DNA of 64,000 nt from CAIXSC01 sp046349915 (GTDB lineage: Bacteria; Planctomycetota; Planctomycetia; Pirellulales; Pirellulaceae). This document shows, piece after piece, positions 52,112 through 59,169 of this stretch (position 1 is its first letter; each line of letters begins with the position of its first letter). The stretch is from NCBI GenBank assembly GCA_046349915.1, contig JAXMBL010000005.1:434001-498000 (forward strand), written 5' to 3'. Position numbers and translations under genes: made by a program. Under the pieces are notes generated by a model. It did no database searches, had not been told where the DNA came from, and worked only from the letters and a program-made list of their open reading frames with translations.

Positions 52112-52219
52112 TTACCTTGGTGCGAGCACCATGGTGCAGAAGGCGGCGAGTATGGTGGTTAGGAAGCAGACGATCTGCACCAACCCCCCTAACGAGTCGA
52201 CGGCCATCCAAGAATACAT
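52112..52219 (-). CDS. 35-residue hydrophobic ORF after the Flp pilin
   Basis: Reads MYSWMAVDSLGGL, then VQIVCFLTTILAA, then FCTMVLAPR and stop. The start codon is preceded by AGGAGAG at 7-9 bases, the best ribosome site in this area. One membrane helix spans about residues 13-31. It lies 25 bases downstream of the Flp stop on the same strand, before the terminator. Short single-helix proteins beside Flp pilins are plausible minor pilins or TadE-like fragments, but this one lacks the Gly-x4-Glu-Tyr processing motif. Codon choice looks natural. No homology can be asserted. Confidence 0.6.
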   Translation of the reverse strand: MYSWMAVDSLGGLVQIVCFLTTILAAFCTMVLAPR

Positions 52220-52244
52220 GTCTTGCTCTCCTGACCTCGGCCGC

Positions 52245-52433
52245 TTACTTGCTTTCGGACGTCGGGGCGGGCGCGGCTGCTGGCACCACCAACGTCTGTT
52301 GTCGAGGTTGAAATGTCGAAATCGCGGTGAGAGCGACCACGGCGACGAGTGCTGCCATTACGGCATACTCGACGATCGTGGGACCATCTTCCGCTCGCGC
52401 AAAATCACGAATGTGTTGAATCAAACCACGCAT
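52245..52433 (-). CDS. flp: Flp-family type IVb pilin
   Basis: 62 residues from the ATG at complement 52431-52433 (AGGGAG upstream). A longer frame reaching 52505 adds no Flp character. The pattern is complete: a short basic leader 'MRGLIQHIRDFARAEDG', the prepilin-peptidase site with Glu-Tyr ('TIVEYAVMAALVAVVALTAI'), one helix, then a short Ala/Pro/Thr tail. It would be cleaved by TadV-type peptidase and assembled into adhesive Flp pili. It is followed by the 35-residue ORF. Confidence 0.9.
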   Translation of the reverse strand: MRGLIQHIRDFARAEDGPTIVEYAVMAALVAVVALTAISTFQPRQQTLVVPAAAPAPTSESK

Positions 52434-52652
52434 GTTCTGTTGCTCCCTAATCCTTGGGGGACAAACCCCTTCCGAACTGAAGGTCCCTCCCGGGCCACTC
52501 GCCATCCGTCCGGTTCCTATTTGGCGAACTCCCCTTGCTCAGGGAAAATCTCCACTGGAACCCTACGTCATCCTTTTCAGCGGTCAAATCCGCACTGTCG
52601 GAATTCTTTAGCTTTTCCGAAAAAAATCCGTGGATTACGCATTTTCACGCCG

Positions 52653-52759
52653 AGTAGCCCGCTCACTTTGTGAGCGGTCAGCCGCGCGGCCGGCGAGCGC
52701 CCCTCTCCGCCAGCCAAGCGGCGGCGTGGGCCGAGCGACGGACTGGAAGTCCGTCGTAC
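52653..52759. repeat. Composite palindromic repeat, single copy upstream of fliW
   Basis: Begins AGTAGCCCGCTCACTTTGTG (a GCTCACTTTGTGAGC hairpin). It continues with GCCGCGCGGCCGGCGAGCGC and ends GACGGACTGGAAGTCCGTCG followed by TAC. It has the same order and orientation as the 144-bp units at 58735-59166. The 478-bp gap 52434-52911 holds no gene. Confidence 0.9.
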
Positions 52760-52911
52760 CTCGGGAAGGTGACAAAGCACGAGCGATTTCGCTGGTGGAA
52801 TTGCAACGGGAATGCCGATAAACCGACCATCGGCGCGAATTTCCGCGGCACACTGCGGGTGTTCGTCGCTGCGCGCTTCCGAGACTCGCTTCCGCGGCAA
52901 GGATTCCCGGC

Positions 52912-53361
52912 ATGCTCATTAAGACCTCTCGATTCGGCGCGATGGAAATCGAAGCGGACGACATTTTGTTGTTTCCGCAGGGCCTCTTGGGATTCGAGGA
53001 ATGTCGGCATTGGGTCTTGCTGGCGGATGCGGATAACGACGCGGTTGGCTGGCTGCAGAACATTTCTCGATCCGAACTTGCGTTGGCGGTCGTCAGCCCT
53101 CGACGTTTCGTGCCGGGGTATGAAGTGCGAGTGCCGCGGGGGCAGCTTGCTCCGCTGCAATTGAATGAAATCGATCAGGCCTATGTGCTGACCGTGGTGA
53201 GTAAGAACGAAGGCTCGCTTACAATCAACCTTAAGGCTCCCCTGATCATCAATCTTGATCGCCGACTCGGGCGACAGATCGTCTCGTGTGATGACCAGCC
53301 AATGCAGCATCGGTTGAGTGAATTGCCGCTTTCGGCGTTACCGTTGCGCAAGAGCGCTTAG
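52912..53361 (+). CDS. fliW: Flagellar assembly factor FliW
   Basis: 149 residues. 'FGAMEIEADDILLFPQGLLG' matches the FliW core (F-x-G-L-x-G after Phe-Pro), followed by 'WLQNISRSELALAVVSPRRF' and the C-terminal 'NLKAPLIINLDRRLGRQIV', which is diagnostic. FliW binds CsrA and releases it when flagellin titrates FliW, so flagellin output is matched to export. csrA is about 620 bases downstream, interrupted by a palindromic repeat array. In most FliW-bearing bacteria the two are adjacent. No flagellar structural gene is nearby. Confidence 0.95.
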   Translation: MLIKTSRFGAMEIEADDILLFPQGLLGFEECRHWVLLADADNDAVGWLQNISRSELALAVVSPRRFVPGYEVRVPRGQLAPLQLNEIDQAYVLTVVSKNEGSLTINLKAPLIINLDRRLGRQIVSCDDQPMQHRLSELPLSALPLRKSA

Positions 53362-53369
53362 AGACTAAT

Positions 53370-53650
53370 GTACGACGGACTTCCAGTCCGTCGATCCGGT
53401 CCGCGACGCGACTTGGCTGACGGCGACGGGCGCTCGCCAGCCATGCGGCTCACCGCTCACGAAGTGAGCGGGCTACCACCGTACGACGGACTTCCAGTCT
53501 GTCGATCTAGCCCACAACGCGACTTGGCGGGCGGCGACGGGCGCTCGCCAGCCACGCGGCTCACCGCTCACGAAGTGAGCGGGCTACTCCCGTACGACGG
53601 ACTTCCAGTCCGTCGATCCGGTCCATGACGCGGCTCGGCTGCTTCTTGGC
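53370..53650. repeat. 111-bp composite repeat in tandem (two full units plus partial third)
   Basis: GTACGACGGACTTCCAGTCC cores at 53370, 53481 and 53592 give an exact 111-bp period. Each unit continues through a CGCGACTTGG.. GCGCTCGCCAGCC segment to a GCTCACGAAGTGAGC hairpin and GGGCTAC. The unit is the reverse orientation of the 52653 and 58735 copies. The third unit decays after about 53650. The following 335 bp up to csrA contain no gene I can support. Confidence 0.9.
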
Positions 53651-53985
53651 GCGAGCCCGCCAGTTGGTCCTGGGTTCTCGGCGAGTGGGTTGGGAGGGCT
53701 GTGATAGGCTGGCAGCCCCGTCGCTCGTCGCAACCCCTTCAGACGCACATGCTACAGCCGTTGCCCGCCGCACAACGATAACGTGGAAGCGAGTGTTGAT
53801 CGACGAGTTGCCAGTGGTCCGATAGTTGGGCATGGGTTCGAGAGTCATGTGGGCGTGAACGTCAAGCGAGACCAAGCCGCCACTCGCTGGCATACGACCG
53901 ACAGGGGGACCGAATCCATAGGGGGGATTTTTCCACTTTGTCGATCCGGCGGTCGGATCGAACTGTTTATGAGGAGGGAGCCACG

Positions 53986-54201
53986 ATGCTAGTCCTGTCG
54001 AGACATCGCGACGAGAGCATCATCATCGGGGACGACATCGTCGTGACGATTGTCGACATTCGCGGAGACAAGGTACGCTTGGGTATCAATGCTCCGCAGG
54101 ATGTGCCCGTGCACCGGCAGGAAGTCTACGAGGCGATTCAGCGTGAGAACCGCAAGGCGGCTCAAGTGAGTCCTTCGGAAACTCGGGAACTCGGAAAGTA
54201 G
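53986..54201 (+). CDS. csrA: Carbon storage regulator CsrA
   Basis: RNA-binding repressor dimer recognising GGA in hairpin loops near ribosome sites. 71 residues starting at ATG 53986 after an ideal GAGGAGGGAG. 'MLVLSRHRDESIIIGDDIVV', then 'DKVRLGINAPQDVPVHRQEV' and 'YEAIQRENRKA' are diagnostic, including the C-terminal helix. FliW upstream is its protein antagonist. The GAGGAGGGAG overlapping its own start could be an autoregulatory site. Confidence 0.96.
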   Translation: MLVLSRHRDESIIIGDDIVVTIVDIRGDKVRLGINAPQDVPVHRQEVYEAIQRENRKAAQVSPSETRELGK

Positions 54202-54233
54202 CCCGGTTTCTGCCAGTTTGATTTGCTAATCAC

Positions 54234-54328
54234 ATAACAGCTCGCCGATTGCTCTCCCGCCAGTTCGGGTCCTGGGGTCGCTGAAACCCAGACGCGAAAT
54301 GACGGGGAAGGAAACGGCGAGCTGTTAT
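54234..54328 (+). other. 95-nt hairpin-rich element with perfect 14-bp closing stem, downstream of csrA
   Basis: ATAACAGCTCGCCG (54234-54247) is the exact reverse complement of CGGCGAGCTGTTAT (54315-54328). TCTTTTTAC follows. Inside, CTGGG/CCCAG and flanking TTCG/CGAA can form a second hairpin, and a single-stranded GGGGAAGGAAAC lies before the right arm. It could be a csrA terminator with a large loop, a stable small RNA, an attenuator for mqnD, or a MITE (no clear target duplication). The gap to mqnD is 282 bp in total. Confidence 0.6.
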
Positions 54329-54483
54329 CTTTTTACGCCCCATGCGGTTAGCTCGCCGGAGGCATGGGCGATGCCGGGTCCGCGGTTGCGATCGCTGGGG
54401 CTTTTCGCCATGATGACCCTCCCGAGCTCTCGCGAGACGCGATCGAGCGTCCCTTGGCCCTCTGTCCGTGGAGAAAAACCGCT

Positions 54484-55353
54484 GTGTCATCCGTCGCCGC
54501 CGCCAAGCAATTGATTCGAGTGGGTCACAGTCCTGATCCCGATGATGCCTTCATGTTCTACGCACTCGCGAAGGATAAGATCGAAACGGGTCCCTACCGG
54601 TTCGAGCATGAATTGGTCGACATCGAGACGTTGAACCGACGAGCATTCTCGGGCGAACTGGAACTGACCGCATTTAGCCTGCACGCCTACGCTCACTTGG
54701 CCGACAAGTACATCATTTGCACCTGCGGCGCCAGCATGGGGGACCAGTACGGTCCAATCGTGGTGGCCCGCGAGTCGCTCTCGGTGAAGAGTGTTCGCGA
54801 CTCAGTCATCGCCGTCCCCGGAACGTTGACCACGGCCTACCTCGCTCTACGCATGTGCCTGGGCAATGAACCTAAACACGTCGTGGTGCCGTTCGACGAA
54901 ATCTTGCAAGTTGTGGCGGCCGGCCACTACAAAGGCCAGCCCGTCGACGCAGGGCTCGTCATTCACGAAGGACAACTCACCTACGGCGATGATCAACTGA
55001 AGCTGGTCGTCGATCTGGGCAAATGGTGGTACGAGGAAACGGGATTGCCTCTACCTCTCGGCGCGAATGGCATCCGCAAAGATCTCGGCCCTGTCGCCAT
55101 CCGCGAAGTCAATCGACTGCTCCATGAGAGCATCCGTTACGGGCTGGAGCATCGAGCCGAAGCGCTCGACTACGCGCTCGGCTACGGTCGCGGACTCGAT
55201 CGCCGTAAGGCCGATCAGTTTGTGGGAATGTATGTGAACGATTGGACGCTGGACTTCGGGACTCGAGGGCGTGAAGCGGTCACTCAACTGCTCGCTCGTG
55301 GACACGCCGCTGGCGTCATTCCTCACCTGATCCAGCCCGAGTTTGTTGATTAA
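54484..55353 (+). CDS. mqnD: 1,4-dihydroxy-6-naphthoate synthase MqnD (futalosine menaquinone pathway)
   Basis: Converts cyclic dehypoxanthine futalosine to 1,4-dihydroxy-6-naphthoate, the naphthoquinone core of menaquinone. 289 residues from the GTG at 54484 (GGAG about 10 bases upstream). The frame is open back to 54364 but the extra part is not family-like. The diagnostic start is 'IRVGHSPDPDDAFMFYALA'. It is followed by 'SLHAYAHLADKYIICTCGAS', 'DQYGPIVVARE', 'VIHEGQLTYGDDQLKLV' and 'LPLPLGANGIRKDLG'. No other mqn gene is present here. Its 3' end overlaps the convergent CCA gene by 38 bases. Confidence 0.93.
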   Translation: MSSVAAAKQLIRVGHSPDPDDAFMFYALAKDKIETGPYRFEHELVDIETLNRRAFSGELELTAFSLHAYAHLADKYIICTCGASMGDQYGPIVVARESLSVKSVRDSVIAVPGTLTTAYLALRMCLGNEPKHVVVPFDEILQVVAAGHYKGQPVDAGLVIHEGQLTYGDDQLKLVVDLGKWWYEETGLPLPLGANGIRKDLGPVAIREVNRLLHESIRYGLEHRAEALDYALGYGRGLDRRKADQFVGMYVNDWTLDFGTRGREAVTQLLARGHAAGVIPHLIQPEFVD

Positions 55354-56674
55354 TCCAGAGGAGAGCGGCTGCTTTGTCGGGAATCCGCCCTTCCAACTGC
55401 TGGTCGCGCAGCGATTCCAGTAGTTGGCGGAAGAGCGGCCCCGGTTTCAGTCCTGCTTGTTGAAGATCTCGCCCGTTCAGCAAGGGGGCGGGATTGAGTT
55501 CGTGGAGCGGCAACGCCAATCGGCGGCGGCAAAAGTCCACTCCGCCTGGCGACAGATTGTCCACCGCTTCCATGCTCTCCGCATACATCAGCAATTCAGC
55601 CACTCCATCCGCGACGAGAACTCGCTGGACCCTGGGCCAGGGCAACATGTGAGCCCGCAGGATGGTTGGGGCTTGCTGAAGAATCCAGCTCACTCGATTC
55701 ATTTCGTCATTCGAGAGACGCCAACGGCGACAAACCGTATCGACCATCTCATTCATCGCTGGCCGAGACGAATCACTGGCCGCGGGCAATTCAGCATCCG
55801 CAGACAGGTCAGCAGCCGATGACGGGACGTCGGCCGACAACAGTGTGGCAAGCGCTACGGGGAATGTCGGGTCTGGGAGAGCGTCAAGTCGTCGGAGGAG
55901 GCGATTCCAGGCGTCTCGCGATTCATCGCCAAAAGTCGCCGATTCTGGATCGAAGTTGGCCAGTTCGGGGATGAGGATGGGCAACAAGCGAGCGTCGCTC
56001 AACAATTCGACGGCGCGGCGTCGAGTGGGATGGGGCAGGATGCGGCGGAGTTCGGCCGCGATTCGCTCGGCGCTGACAATCACGATCTCGGCGGCCAATT
56101 GACGAATAGCCTCGCGAGTGGTCGCTTCCAATTGGAATCGAAACGTCGCAGCGAAGCGGATGGCTCGCACCATCCGCAGTTTATCTTCCGCGAAACGTTC
56201 AAACGGATCGCGGATCGCTCGCACAATGCCGTCAGCCAGATCACGCTGGCCTCCAACATAGTCGACGACGCGCTCGGTCAAGGGATCGAAGAACATCCCG
56301 TTGATCGTAAAGTCTCGCCGCAGAGCGTCCTCTTCGGCCGAACTGAACGACACGCTATCGGGATGTCGACCATCGCTGTACCCAGCGTCGCGGCGAAAGG
56401 TTGCGACTTCGACAGGGCACGCTTGCTTGCGTCCCAAGACCGTGATGACGCCGAACGCGGCGCCAAGCGGCAGAGTGTGGCGGTGACCGAATACGTGCCG
56501 AACCTCGAGCGGGGTCGCGTTCGTGGCGACGTCGTAATCCTTGGGTTCACGCCCTAGCAATTGGTCGCGGACGCAGCCCCCGGCCCACAGCGACTCAAAG
56601 CCGGCGGCCCGTAATCGTTGCACGACTTCGAGCGCGAACCGACGAGTTTCCGCGGGATCGTGGGCGGTGTTCAT
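55316..56674 (-). CDS. cca: CCA-adding tRNA nucleotidyltransferase / poly(A) polymerase family
   Basis: 452 residues from the ATG at complement 56672-56674. Class II nucleotidyltransferase motifs: 'GGCVRDQLLGREPKDYDVAT' (Gly-Gly, Arg-Asp and the Asp-x-Asp metal pair), 'EVATFRRDAGYSDGRHPDSV', 'RRDFTINGMFFDP' and 'RMVRAIRFAATF'. A C-terminal helical region ends near 'QLEGRIPDKAAALLWINQQT'. The tRNA-Leu downstream has no encoded CCA, so a CCA-adding enzyme is needed. Sequence alone does not separate CCA-adding enzymes from poly(A) polymerases in this class, so the symbol is by context and length. It converges on mqnD with a 38-base overlap. Confidence 0.88.
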   Translation of the reverse strand: MNTAHDPAETRRFALEVVQRLRAAGFESLWAGGCVRDQLLGREPKDYDVATNATPLEVRHVFGHRHTLPLGAAFGVITVLGRKQACPVEVATFRRDAGYSDGRHPDSVSFSSAEEDALRRDFTINGMFFDPLTERVVDYVGGQRDLADGIVRAIRDPFERFAEDKLRMVRAIRFAATFRFQLEATTREAIRQLAAEIVIVSAERIAAELRRILPHPTRRRAVELLSDARLLPILIPELANFDPESATFGDESRDAWNRLLRRLDALPDPTFPVALATLLSADVPSSAADLSADAELPAASDSSRPAMNEMVDTVCRRWRLSNDEMNRVSWILQQAPTILRAHMLPWPRVQRVLVADGVAELLMYAESMEAVDNLSPGGVDFCRRRLALPLHELNPAPLLNGRDLQQAGLKPGPLFRQLLESLRDQQLEGRIPDKAAALLWINQQTRAGSGEE

Positions 56675-56782
56675 TCTTGAAAGGGCAACGAAGGGGACGA
56701 GTTGGTACGGTCTTGAGCGGGGGCAGGAAGAAATCGCCACTGTATCGAGTCGTTAGGAGATCTCCTACTCCCTGTCCTGCTC

Positions 56783-56863
56783 AGGCAGCCGGACGAAGAA
56801 ACTACCAGCAGCCCCACCTCCTGGGTAAGCGGGGCTGGAATGCGGGATTGAGCGGCCAGAGAT
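56783..56863. repeat. Dispersed ~83-bp repeat, copy 2
   Basis: Begins AGGCAGCCGGACGAAGAAAC and ends GCGGCCAGAGAT, in the same orientation as copy 1 (51875-51957). It lies between the divergent cca and rhodanese genes. The rest of that 328-bp gap shows no gene. Confidence 0.85.
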
Positions 56864-57002
56864 TGTTCGGATTGGCGTGAGACTGTGGCCGCCCAATCCT
56901 CCGTTTCGTCTTGAGTGTGGTATCCTGTGTCCTGGCAATTCGCTTGGACGTAAGTCGCATAGAAACTGATGGCGGTCACCGCCCCGGATTTGGGAGAAGA
57001 GG

Positions 57003-57347
57003 ATGAGTTCGACGGACTCGCTGCCGTGGGAAGTAGACATTCAGTCGGTGAAACAATTGCTCGACAGTTCAGCCGATTTCCTGTTTCTGGACTGTCGGGA
57101 GAACGATGAATACCAGACGGCTCGGATCGCCGGCGCGCGATTGCTGCCGATGAGCGAGTTGACGCAGCGAGTAGGAGAATTGTCGGGCGAACAGGGGCGA
57201 CGCATCGTGGTTCATTGCCATCATGGCGGCCGGAGCCTGCGGGTCGCTCGTTGGCTCCGTTCGCAAGGCTTTTCGCAGGCGCAGAGCATGGCTGGGGGTA
57301 TTGATGCTTGGTCGCAAATGATTGACCCGCAGGTTCCCCGCTATTAA
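57003..57347 (+). CDS. Single-domain rhodanese-like protein
   Basis: 114 residues, one rhodanese domain. The active-site loop is 'VVHCHHGGRSLRVARWL' with Cys72. The N-terminal 'FLFLDCRENDEYQTARIAGA' and C-terminal 'GFSQAQSMAGGIDAWSQMI' are typical of GlpE/YgaP-like sulfurtransferases. It probably transfers sulfane sulfur in the cytoplasm. The loop His-His-Gly-Gly-Arg-Ser matches the group found with cysteine desulfurases and MoeB-like proteins, but no partner is adjacent. Confidence 0.93.
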   Translation: MSSTDSLPWEVDIQSVKQLLDSSADFLFLDCRENDEYQTARIAGARLLPMSELTQRVGELSGEQGRRIVVHCHHGGRSLRVARWLRSQGFSQAQSMAGGIDAWSQMIDPQVPRY

Positions 57348-57371
57348 TCGGTGCGAGGTTGCTCGCTCCCC

Positions 57372-57400
57372 TTGCGAGCACTCGAAACGCGACCTATAAC
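57372..57400 (+). promoter_or_regulatory. Promoter of the tRNA-Leu gene
   Basis: TTGCGA (57372-57377) and TATAAC (57395-57400) with a 17-base spacer. The start is expected near 57407, about 11 bases before the mature tRNA. The -35 overlaps a small GCTCGC/GCGAGC hairpin just after the rhodanese stop. Confidence 0.65.
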
Positions 57401-57414
57401 TTACCCATCGCAAC

Positions 57415-57501
<87 letters not shown>

Positions 57502-57504
57502 CTG

Positions 57505-57533
57505 AAGAGCCGCCTTGAGGGCGGCTCTTGTCG
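57505..57533 (+). terminator. Terminator of the tRNA-Leu transcript
   Basis: AAGAGCCGCC (57505-57514) pairs perfectly with GGCGGCTCTT (57520-57529) around a TTGAG loop. A short T-rich tail (GTCGTTT) follows. Confidence 0.75.
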
Positions 57534-57617
57534 TTTAATCTGCTCATTTCTCTGGGGGAAACGCCATGAGTCGTTGCTCCCCGTATGATCGACCTCTAGT
57601 CCGTCGAGTAGCCACCG

Positions 57618-57705
57618 TACGACGGACTTCTAGTCCGTCGATCCGGCCGACGACGCGGCTTGGTTGGGGACAACAGGCGCTCGCCGGCCACGCGGCAGAC
57701 CGCAG
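57618..57705. repeat. Degenerate composite palindromic repeat upstream of hemC
   Basis: GTACGACGGACTTCTAGTCC at 57618, then GATCCGGCCGACGACGCGG, a CTTGG word and GCGCTCGCCGGCCACGCGG. This is the 53370-type unit without its last hairpin. A more decayed core precedes it at about 57582-57606. Together they fill much of the 305-bp gap between tRNA-Leu and hemC. Confidence 0.75.
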
Positions 57706-57806
57706 TCGCCCACTTGCATTCCTATGTCAGGGTGGGATTATCGTACGTTTCGCGGGGCGGGAGTACGCCTGCGACAGCCTCAGTGGGTAGAGAGGACCGA
57801 ATCATC

Positions 57807-58736
57807 ATGGCCGATCAGCCAGCGTTAAGGTTGGGAACCCGCGGAAGTCCGTTGGCTCGTTGGCAGGCCGAGTGGGTCGCGGCTCAGCTGCGCGGTCGGG
57901 GATTTGCCGTCGAGTTGATCTTGATCACGACCCAGGGGGACGTAAAGTCTGGTCCGCTAGGGAGTTTCGGCGGCGTCGGCGTATTTACGAAAGAGATTCA
58001 GCGAGCGCTGCTAGAAGGGCAGATCGACTTGGCGGTCCATAGCTTGAAGGATTTGCCAACGGAGCGAGTGCCCGGTTTGGAATTGGCGGCGGTCCCTCCG
58101 CGAGAAGCGCCTGGCGATGTTTTGGTCACGCGGGCGGGAGGCGCCTTGGAGTCGCTCGCTGTGGGGGCCAAGTTGGGAACGGGCAGCATGCGGCGACGAG
58201 CGCAATTGCTTCACGCTCGACCCGACTTAGTGGTAGAAGATATTCGCGGCAACGTCGAAACTCGGCTCGGTAAACTGGATGCGGGAGATTACGACGCCAT
58301 TGTGTTGGCCGAGGCTGGCCTCACTCGATTAGGGCTCGCCGATCGCATCCAGCATGTGTTGCCCAAGAGTCTGATGCTCCCCGCGATCGGTCAAGGAGCG
58401 TTGGGCCTGGAGACTCGTGAGGACGACCCCCGCACTCAAGCGGCCGTGCGGACGTTGGACGACGCCGAGACTCACGAGTCGGTGGTGGCTGAACGGGCCT
58501 TTTTAGCTACGTTGAGGGGAGGGTGCCTGGCGCCCGTGGGAGCCTGGGGGCGATTCGAAGGGGCGAACGCGGACCGAAAACTGGTCTTGGATGGGGTTGT
58601 GCTCAGCCCCGATGGTCGCGAGCGGCTGGTCGATTCCGTGACGGGCCAAGCCTGCGAGGCCGAGTCGTTGGGAGAGACGCTTGCGGACCGCTTGTTGGCC
58701 CGAGGAGCTCAACGCCTCATCGCGGCAGCGCGTTAG
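57807..58736 (+). CDS. hemC: Porphobilinogen deaminase (hydroxymethylbilane synthase)
   Basis: Joins four porphobilinogens into hydroxymethylbilane in haem synthesis. 309 residues from ATG 57807 (AGAGGA upstream). The frame is open to 57660 but that part lies in the repeat. 'LRLGTRGSPLARWQAEWVAA', 'DLAVHSLKDLPTE', 'GTGSMRRRAQLL', 'IRGNVETRLGKLDAGDYDAI' and the dipyrromethane-cofactor Cys in 'TLRGGCLAPVGAW' are all in place. The usual hemD or hemB neighbour is absent. The stop codon itself lies at the very start of the 144-bp repeat array. Confidence 0.97.
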   Translation: MADQPALRLGTRGSPLARWQAEWVAAQLRGRGFAVELILITTQGDVKSGPLGSFGGVGVFTKEIQRALLEGQIDLAVHSLKDLPTERVPGLELAAVPPREAPGDVLVTRAGGALESLAVGAKLGTGSMRRRAQLLHARPDLVVEDIRGNVETRLGKLDAGDYDAIVLAEAGLTRLGLADRIQHVLPKSLMLPAIGQGALGLETREDDPRTQAAVRTLDDAETHESVVAERAFLATLRGGCLAPVGAWGRFEGANADRKLVLDGVVLSPDGRERLVDSVTGQACEAESLGETLADRLLARGAQRLIAAAR

Positions 58737-59166
58737 TAGCCCGCTCGCTTCGCGAGCGGTCAGCCGCGCGGCCTGCGAGCGCCCTTCGCCGCCAGCCAAG
58801 GCGCGTCGTGGGCCGATGGATGCGCGGAAATCGACGCTCAACGGACCGGATCGATGGACTAGAAGTCCGTCGTACGTTAGTAGCCCGCTTTCTTCGCGAG
58901 CGGTCAGCCGCGCGGCCCGCGAGCGCCCTTCGCCGCCAGCCAAGTCGCGTCGTGGGCCGATGGATGCGCGGAAATCGACGCTCAACGGACCGGATCGACG
59001 GACTAGAAGTCCGTCGTACGTTAGTAGCCCGCTCGCTTCGCGAGCGGTCAGCCGCGCGGCCCGCGAGCGCCCTTCGCCGCCAGCCAAGTCGCGTCGTGGG
59101 CCGATGGATGCGCGGAAATCGACGCTCAACGGACCGGATCGACGGACTAGAAGTCCGTCGTACATT
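58735..59166. repeat. Three tandem 144-bp composite repeat units
   Basis: Units start at 58735, 58879 and 59023 (AGTAGCCCGCTCGCTTCGCG, or CTTTCTTCGCG in the second). Each has a GCTCGCTTCGCGAGC hairpin, a GCCGCGCGG segment, a block with GGGCCGATGGATGCGCGGAA, and a final GACGGACTAGAAGTCCGTCG palindrome. Units two and three differ at only a few positions. Unit one is slightly more diverged. The array fills the gap between hemC and comF, and the long frames across it on both strands are artefacts. Confidence 0.95.
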
Positions 59167-59169
59167 GTT

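Noticed and set aside
53370..53615. Regularly spaced repeats that might suggest a CRISPR array
   Set aside because: The period is 111 bp and the intervening sequence is itself repeated between units. There are no unique spacers and no cas genes.
53561..53893. 110-residue minus-strand frame between the repeat array and csrA
   Set aside because: Its C-terminal third is repeat-derived and the rest has no domain or signal. No ribosome site was seen.
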